Shown here piece after piece: positions 38,594 to 45,077 of a stretch of DNA of 45,077 nt. Position 1 is the first letter of the stretch. Each line of letters starts with the position of its first letter. This DNA is from Nemertoderma westbladi (taxonomy: Eukaryota; Xenacoelomorpha; Nemertodermatida; Nemertodermatidae): positions 1-45,077 of the forward strand of contig JAUCBJ010004828.1 of assembly GCA_032718475.1 (NCBI GenBank), read 5' to 3'. The translations under genes were made by a program, and so were the position numbers. The notes beneath the pieces are model-generated. The model was given only the letters and a program-made list of their open reading frames with translations, had not been told where the DNA came from and ran no database searches.

Positions 38594-38649
38594 AAATGCA
38601 GCTGCAATGCAGCATGCCGATCCTAGTAGTAGCTATGTACGCGTAGGTC

Positions 38650-40165
38650 GAAAAGATTTACCCATTAAATTCTATGAATATTCAGTTTAGAAACTGAAAC
38701 TTTATAATAGGTGCCATTTCATCAGTATCCAATATTGATTTTGTTCGGTTATGTATACACGACACAGTATGGTACCTAAGTCAGGCTGTATACCTGTATC
38801 GCTGTAGGCAATGATGTAAGTCACAGACCGTACTGCATACTGTAGTACTGCGTCAGAGTACCGGTACTCGAGTACTGTACAGAAATTATTTATATCAGCA
38901 TACATCTACTGGCACTGGCAGGCGACTGATCGGATGAACAAAGAAGGGTAAATTTGTGAATAGATCGAAGAAATGATCATGTGCTGTAACTAACTACCGG
39001 TATTAAACTGAGGTGATGCATCAGGTGAGTCCTGCTGTCCTGTAGAAATGCCCAAAATTTAATACAGTCTAACAGTTATAGGCCGATAATACAACACTCG
39101 TCAGCTCATGCACGTCTTTCCGTCATCGCGTCATGACTGTTGAGAACTTCCTCAACACTCAATTTACACATTCGGTACAGTCACGTTTCGGGTACCGGTA
39201 CCTCTACCTGACCGGAGCACAGTTACATGAGACCATCATGACCACCCCTGCACCAGTGCACCCCTAGCTGCCTAGGAAGAAACCTACACATCTCAGCTAT
39301 ATATTAAACTATTAAAACCCAGGGTAATTTCGGGTTCCTTTTTTTACTTTCATTACGAATTCAGGTCCCCAGATGCGGTTTTTAAAAAAAGAAACTGGAA
39401 GTTACAAGTTGAGAGAAAATAACCTTCAATAAATTTCAAATGTTTTCATAACCTGATAACAGGTTTGAAAATCACCCAGTTTGTGCTTTTTAAAATCACC
39501 CGATTCTACAAAATTTGAGTTTTGCCGAACTATCCAACTTGTCTTACCGGTACCGCGGTACGTGTTATTTTCATTATTGCGTCTATATAATCTATATAGG
39601 CCTAGTCTAATAATACTGTAATACTATAATCTATAGTCTAATAGTCTATATAATCTAATACGCATTATTGCCTATTTACCGGTAGAAAGTAGTATTGTCG
39701 AAATTAGTATTATAATTAAATATATCATAATTAAACCAATATACTGCTCTGCACTGCACTATGCTGCTATGGTAGAATATACCAGCTACCAGTATAGAGT
39801 TATATGTGTAGTGTTTCACAAAATGTATAAAGCAATAGAATTAAAGTACAGTAGGCCTAGCAAAAATTAATGATCTGTCCCTGGCAGTTGTTATTGTGGC
39901 CATTTGGAGGGGTGGTCTGGTGGTATGGCCATGATTTTTGAGGGTAAATAACTCATCTAAAAGTTAATGAAATCGAATAAATGAAATTATTTATTAATTA
40001 TAATTTAATAAACATACTTCATTACTAATTAACATCATTACAATATGGGCAAGCATTAACTTGTTCCAGAAGGCACCTGTTAGTGTGTGTTACTCAGAAT
40101 TCACAAAACCTAAAAGTTGCACTTTTTCATGAACTGAAACTTGTCACTGTAAAATAATGGAATCA
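38650..40165. other. AT-rich intergenic region, no gene
   Basis: No coding potential seen. Palindromic words TACCGGTA, GGTACC and AGGCCT are frequent (for example GAGTACCGGTACTCGAGTAC near 38855, GGTACCGGTACC near 39191). Confidence 0.5.
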
Positions 40166-40169
40166 GTTT

Positions 40170-40402
40170 GCAAGCAAAGCAAACAGTCGGCCGAAGCCGG
40201 AGGCGACCCGAAGGCTCATCTTTCGATAGCTGCTACCCGAGGGTAGGGGTGGGCGCTACTCCTATCCCTAGATTTGCTGGTTAACTGGTACTCATTTTAT
40301 CAACCCCAGTGGATGAAAAGCTGAGCGGACCCTGGCGGGGCTGAACCTACAACCAATAGATTGCAAGCCCGGCGCTCAACCAACTGAGCTACCCCGCCTT
40401 TA
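40170..40402 (-). mobile_element. tRNA-derived SINE with Ala-like head
   Basis: On the minus strand the head reads GGCGGGG, TA, GCTCAGTTGGTTGAGC (A box and D arm) and later GGTTCAGCCCC (B box), then CGCC. The 7-bp acceptor-like pairing (plus 40334-40340 with 40392-40398) and the 4-bp D stem are kept, but the T arm is out of register and the anticodon stem does not pair, so this is not a functional tRNA. A body with GGTTGATAAAATGAGTACC follows. Confidence 0.72.
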
Positions 40403-42498
40403 ATGGTTAATCCCGCCCTTAATCAGTTTAAGATATGGTTTATAGGCCTACGTAATTTTATTGGAAAATTATTCAGCTTCATTTAGAAGTTATAAAAACT
40501 GACAGACATTAACATAAAGTAAAGTTATAGCACTTTATGTCAAGGGTGGCCCTCCAACCCACATGGCATACATCCCCGGTTTACCCTAAACAATGTATTT
40601 TTTTCAGATTATTATCATCTATAATACCACGACTTTCTGACTATACAACCACCATACTACCGCCGTCATACCAACTGATCAAGTACACGTACAGAAGTAA
40701 AAGCTCTGTAGGAGGTGAGTTCGTTATGTTAAGTTACAACTGGAGATAACCTTTTGCATTGTGAAGGTGTGCGGCTCGCTATCATCTAATACCAAAAATC
40801 TGAAACCTGTTTGTCCTTATCTATTTTACTTTTTTTCGAGATACATGGCATTTTATTTACCTACCAAATCGGATACATTTCCCTACAACTTTGAATTTTG
40901 TCATTGACCCTATAGTTTTCTTAAATAACAAAATGAAAAATAAATAATAAAATTACCTATCATCATGATTGTCTACACAGGACTACATGTAGGGCCGGCC
41001 GCCACTTGGTGGGGTGGTCTCCATTGAATGTTTGGATCTGATCTGACTGATCTGATTCTCTACAACTTTATTTATATTATACAATTAATTTTCTCGATAT
41101 TCATTGATAAAGATACCAAAATGTTTAACTCCATTTTTCTCAGCTTCTACTTTTCACAAAAAACCTGCAAATTTTTAATATCACGTTATTAATTCTGAGA
41201 TTTTCGAAACATTTTCTATTGAAAAGTGATTTTTCTTTTTTTCTTTAGTAATCTGTTTTTAGACATATACTTGACCTACATGTTGTACAACTTTTTGAAA
41301 CCCCGGCCAATAACGTTGTTATTCAGGAGTGGTTTCTTTGTAACAGGTTAATCGACTAGCTGCTACACCGGTCTATTCTTGAGAATCCGTTTGGTGGTTG
41401 ACTGTAACCGTAAATAATCGAACCAAGCCGCACAAGCTGCTAAACAACGTATTTATTGAGTTTGGTTAGTTATACTAATACTAGATCCATTGAGGTTCGT
41501 TATTATAATCGTTACAAAGTATTAGAATGTTTAGGCATAATAAAGTCAATGCTGCATGCAAAGTATCTGAACTGAAACCACTTGATTCACAATTCTATGT
41601 GGTTAATTATTGGGTAGTCGAGATATCGGGTTATTCGAGAGTTGTTCTTGTATCTTTAAGCAACCTTCTTTGAATCCTAAAGATATCGATCTATATTTAC
41701 CATGATTATCGGTTGATGCTAATGTCTTACTAAAAAAGTTTAGACTAATTGATTTACTAATTAATGAATTACATAACGGTAGCTACTGCATTAGGGCTAA
41801 TGGTTGAGGTTGAGGTTATCTAAGTCTGTGTGTGTCTATCTGTCGATGTGTAGAATTATTGTAAATTTAAAAAACCCTTCCCGAAAATATTTGAACTTAA
41901 ATTGCAATTGAAATTTATTATTTTTTTCAAAATAATGAAACTGAACAGTATTTTGACGCCTCCAAAGTATAGTGAGGGTATTCACTTGGGAGTAAGAGTG
42001 CCGCCCGCCCTGCTTTACATTGAACTGCCAAGAGAGATAAGCTACCGTGTAAATATAAGTTGGAATCGACAGTTTCAAGTGTGTCAAGTGGCAGGTTCAC
42101 GAGTGTCACTCTAGTAGTTGGCAGGTCTTCGCATTTACTATAGCTGCGTAACGAGAAAGATACGGAATTCGTTAAATTGGTTTATTGATAAATAAAACCG
42201 GTACCGGGTACAGTGCAACAATAATTAGTAACAATTAAAATATTTATACCACAGTTCAATACACCTGAAATAAAACTCTACGTTTCACCGAAATAAAAAT
42301 TAATTGATAAAGGGACACAAATTAAGAACGTCAAATGGTCAAAGGAAGAAAATACTTAACGATTTTCTTCGTATTGCTCGATGATATTCGAAAAGTTGTA
42401 AATTCAAAAAGGTTCAATTTTAAGATGAATAAATATTGAATAATATGTTAGTGAGGGTAAACTATCAATCTCTAAGTAAGTTTCTAATAACGTTATTT
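40403..42498. other. AT-rich intergenic region, no gene
   Basis: No convincing ORF, RNA gene or repeat array. Short open frames (for example 41902-42114) lack any protein features. Confidence 0.5.
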
Positions 42499-42504
42499 GT
42501 CGGT

Positions 42505-43187
42505 ACTGAGTCGGTACGGTATTTGTGTTTACTGAGTCGGTATTTGTGTTTACTGAGTCGGTATTTGTGTTTACTGAGTCGGTATTTGTGTTCACGTTTA
42601 CTGAGTCGGTATTTGTGTTTACGTTTACTGAGTCGGTATTTGTGTTTACGTTTACTGAGTCGGTATTTGTGTTCACGTTTACTGAGTTGGTATTTGTGTT
42701 CACGTTTACTGAGTCGGTATTTGTGTTCACGTTTACTGAGTCGGTGTTTGTGTTTACGTTTACTGAGTCGGTATTTGTGTTTACGTTTACTGAGTCGGTG
42801 TTTGTGTTTACGTTTACTGAGTCGGTATTTGTGTTTACGTTTACTGAGTCGGTATTTGTGTTTACTGAGTCGGTATTTGTGTTTACGTTTACTGAGTCGG
42901 TATTTTTGTTTACTGAGTCGGTATTTGTGTTTACGTTTACTGAGTCGGTATTTGTGTTAACTGAGTCGGTATTTGTGTTCACGTTTACTGAGTCGGTGTT
43001 TGTGTTTACGTTTACTGAGTCGGTATTTGTGTTTACGTTTACTGAGTCGGTATTTGTGTTTACTGAGTCGGTATTTGTGTTTACTGAGTCGGTATTTGTG
43101 TTTACGTTTACTGAGTCGGTATTTGTGTTCACGTTTACTGAGTCGGTATTTGTGTTTACGTTTACTGAGTCGGTATTTGTGTTTACG
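42505..43187. repeat. 21/27-bp minisatellite, about 26 units
   Basis: Mixed units of 21 bp (GTATTTGTGTTTACTGAGTCG) and 27 bp (same with an added TTTACG). Both lengths are multiples of three, so several frames stay open on both strands. The longest minus-strand frame encodes (NTNTDSVNV)n but has no ATG upstream before a stop, so I treat the array as non-coding. Confidence 0.9.
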
Positions 43188-43345
43188 TGTATACGTAATC
43201 GGTCCGGGATTGATATCGCAATCCAGATTTTTGAGATTGGGATTGCAATTTTGCATTTAAGATATTAAATATTATTGCTATATATATAAAGGCCTATTAA
43301 ATATAATATTATTAAATAATATAGGGAGATAGTGACAAGATTTCC

Positions 43346-43505
43346 CATATCCTGGTAATTGGTTACATATCCTGGTAATTGGTTACATATCCTGGTAATT
43401 GGTTACATATCCTGGTAATTGGTTACATATCCTGGTAATTGGTTACATATCCTGGTAATTGGTTACATATCCTGGCAATTGGTTACATATCCTGGCAATT
43501 GGTTA
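43346..43505. repeat. 20-bp minisatellite, eight units
   Basis: Eight copies of CATATCCTGGTAATTGGTTA; the last two carry CAATTGG instead of TAATTGG. Units are otherwise nearly identical. Confidence 0.95.
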
Positions 43506-43904
43506 AACAATTACTAAATTAAAATGATATTGAGGTCAAGTTATAACTATAATCCTATTATGGTTTCTTACACTTAGGGTTCAATAAATATCAGTCCTTG
43601 TCGCTCTATTAAATAAAATATTTAGCGAATTTACTTCACTATTTATACTCCGTATCCCAATACGTCAGGATCTGGAAGTTTAACGATATAGTCAATACTG
43701 AGGCTCATCTGTACCCTATTGAGTGGGCAATTAGGCAAGGCAGCTGTAATAGGCAATATTTTATTGGGCAAGGTGGACAGTCTACTCTAAGTAATACTGC
43801 ATTTTTTTACTGTTTTACAAATATCATCTGACCTTGACTGTGACTCTTAACTCAGTTACTGTCTTATTTGTGGACTGGCTGTTCGTCACACCAACTAATT
43901 GTTA

Positions 43905-43910
43905 TTTATT
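43905..43910 (-). promoter_or_regulatory. Candidate polyadenylation signal of GET3
   Basis: AATAAA on the minus strand about 200 bp after the GET3 stop codon. Confidence 0.4.
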
Positions 43911-44106
43911 CTGGACAGGACACTAGGCCTATCTTACACCTAGATTTCCGTGGAGGTTTAAACAACCTGTTTTAGGGTATTATTATGTGACGGTTAGCGC
44001 TTCATTTTTGTTCTTGTGAAGAAAATAAGAGATATACCGGTACATAAAAAACTCAAAATACATAATGTACCAACATGTACCAATGGAAGTTCATATTCAT
44101 TATTGC

Positions 44107-45077
44107 CTAGTCCGATTTGGAATGGTGTACGAATGATCTGGGTGGGTTGTTTGGATCCACCGGGTTTGTTAACAACTCGCTGAATAGTTTTATCTGAGGT
44201 ATTCCGCGAATTTCGTGTTCCAATAAAGGTAGTTTTACGACGTGGAAGTCATCGTAAAGATCTTCCATCTGGTCCAGGTATTTCCGTTGTAACTTGTAAC
44301 GCGACATACAGATGCGACAGTCTCCACCCTCCGGGTAAACCATCTGGTTCACTATGATGTTTCGCGTATCGATCTCCTGTTTGGTTAGCTCCTGGACTAA
44401 TCGTTCCGTTTCATACATCGATAGGAATTCCGCGATGCTGACACAAACAAACGTTGTGTACGAAGAATCCCGGAACTGTTGGTTAACCTGCCGGATTATC
44501 GGCATTACGTCGCTTAGTTTCTTGGTCATATCGTCCACATTGGCGTGATCTATTCCCATAAGGCGACTCATCTGGGTGAATAGCGGGCTTATTTGGTTCT
44601 TTAACTCTAAAAGTCTACCGAGTCCTGTTTCCATAACCATAGGGAAGGACAAGAGTCGGAGTGTATGCCCAGTTGGCGCAGTGTCGAACACAACAACAGA
44701 GTAATCGAGATTCTTTACGAGTTTCATTACCTCGGCGTAGGACATGGCCTCATCTATACCGGGGAACGCGCCCATAACGTCCTGGACCATGGACCGTCCC
44801 ATGGCAACCAGATCGTGTTCGGGGTCGTCTGCGAAGTAATCGTCCGGTAGTTGAGTCGATCCGATGTTCGGGTCTATCTCCATCGCAAACAGGTTGTCTA
44901 CGCCGTTTACTTTAACCGGAACTTTGGAAAGTTTCTGATCGAGGGCGTCGCTGACATTGTGAGCCGGATCCGTGGATATTAGTAACACACTGGGTTTCAC
45001 TTTGGCTAGTTGCACCGCTAAACTACAGCTGCACGTCGTTTTACCGACGCCGCCTTTTCCGCCAACGAATATCCATC
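44107..45077 (-). CDS. GET3: GET3/ASNA1 tail-anchored protein targeting ATPase, 5' end outside window
   Basis: 323 codons of an open frame running off the right edge at [14 protein letters not shown], so only a short N-terminal piece (about 30-40 residues in relatives) is missing. The family is a cytosolic homodimeric ATPase that captures C-terminal membrane anchors and delivers them to the ER GET1/GET2 receptor. Visible motifs: deviant P loop [10 protein letters not shown] (codons 45034-45063); [11 protein letters not shown] (A-loop/switch I); [28 protein letters not shown] (switch II); [10 protein letters not shown]; the zinc-binding CRIC pair that links the dimer; and [20 protein letters not shown] near the C-terminus. 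Compared with vertebrates there is a slightly longer acidic insert ([13 protein letters not shown]) and a different tail (FVHHSKSD). No intron interrupts the visible part, and no stop or frameshift is seen. Confidence 0.95.
   Translation of the reverse strand, partial: WIFVGGKGGVGKTTCSCSLAVQLAKVKPSVLLISTDPAHNVSDALDQKLSKVPVKVNGVDNLFAMEIDPNIGSTQLPDDYFADDPEHDLVAMGRSMVQDVMGAFPGIDEAMSYAEVMKLVKNLDYSVVVFDTAPTGHTLRLLSFPMVMETGLGRLLELKNQISPLFTQMSRLMGIDHANVDDMTKKLSDVMPIIRQVNQQFRDSSYTTFVCVSIAEFLSMYETERLVQELTKQEIDTRNIIVNQMVYPEGGDCRICMSRYKLQRKYLDQMEDLYDDFHVVKLPLLEHEIRGIPQIKLFSELLTNPVDPNNPPRSFVHHSKSD

Larger units (their letters stand above)
36838..38627 (+). mobile_element. RTE-like LINE, 5' truncated
   Basis: An open RT frame begins at the left boundary (QAWKSINLLTGRKSQPTTKV), so the 5' end is truncated upstream of the RT domain. 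The 3' end CCTAGT is shared with the copy at 32918-33092, followed by a (TAG)-like tail and no poly(A). It lies between CTACGCGTAG clusters. A target duplication is not certain. Confidence 0.78.

Noticed and set aside
40334-40398. Functional tRNA gene (Ala-like) on the minus strand
   Set aside because: Acceptor and D stems pair, but the anticodon stem does not and the T arm is out of register; it is followed by a SINE-type body.
42404-43132. 242-codon minus-strand frame of NTNTDSVNV repeats as a secreted or structural repeat protein
   Set aside because: It lies wholly in a minisatellite whose units are multiples of three. Plus-strand frames are equally open, there is no ATG before an upstream stop, and there is no signal peptide.
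42505-43505. CRISPR-like array from regular repeats
   Set aside because: Units are directly tandem with no unique spacers, and the window is eukaryotic.

Overview
This window comes from an invertebrate animal nuclear genome. It holds two conserved eukaryotic genes, the SDHA flavoprotein of succinate dehydrogenase and the GET3/ASNA1 targeting ATPase. It also holds BEL/Pao LTR retrotransposons, a group known essentially from metazoans, together with several LINE families, tRNA-related SINEs, a TIR DNA transposon and minisatellites. The species cannot be fixed from the sequence. The palindromic words TAGGCCTA and ACCGGT recur throughout.

Left part (1-16.6 kb). An intact LINE ORF1 on the minus strand starts the window. 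Next is a decayed minus-strand reverse-transcriptase-family ORF (1060-1585 and 13722-14160) split by a complete 12.1-kb BEL/Pao-type LTR retrotransposon (1591-13716, minus strand). This element has 1257-bp LTRs differing at about six sites and a 5-bp target duplication GTGAG. Its 1405-codon ORF encodes gag, zinc knuckles and an aspartic protease, then jumps directly to a short remnant from late pol. RT, RNase H and integrase are missing. Three further minus-strand ORFs of unknown function lie between it and the downstream LTR, the largest carrying two zinc-knuckle-like motifs.

Middle part (16.6-26.6 kb). A second, older BEL/Pao-type element (16613-26608, plus strand) has LTRs of 687 and 669 bp and target duplication AAAGA. 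It again has gag and protease, now broken by stops and frameshifts, no recognisable RT or integrase, and an unrecognised ORF before the 3' LTR. An 11-bp perfect hairpin abuts its polypurine tract. A 5'-truncated LINE with poly(A) signal, poly(A) tail and 12-bp target duplication (23213-23913) has jumped into a hairpin-bearing repeat array inside it.

Right part (26.6-45 kb). SDHA (27974-29932) is intact and has no introns. After it come a foldback element, CTACGCGTAG palindrome clusters, and a decayed minus-strand LINE (about 31740-35445) interrupted by a LINE 3' fragment (13-bp target duplication) and by a 1.96-kb TIR transposon (TA target duplication). An inverted pair of SINE copies, an RTE-like LINE (36838-38627), another SINE, and 21/27-bp and 20-bp minisatellites follow. 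GET3 (44107 to beyond 45077, minus strand) closes the window; its visible 323 codons are also intronless.

The host genes have ordinary housekeeping roles: mitochondrial complex II and tail-anchored protein targeting. Most of the remainder is nested transposon history that can be ordered from target duplications and recovered reading frames. The least familiar content is the pair of RT-less gag-bearing LTR elements with their extra 3' ORFs.
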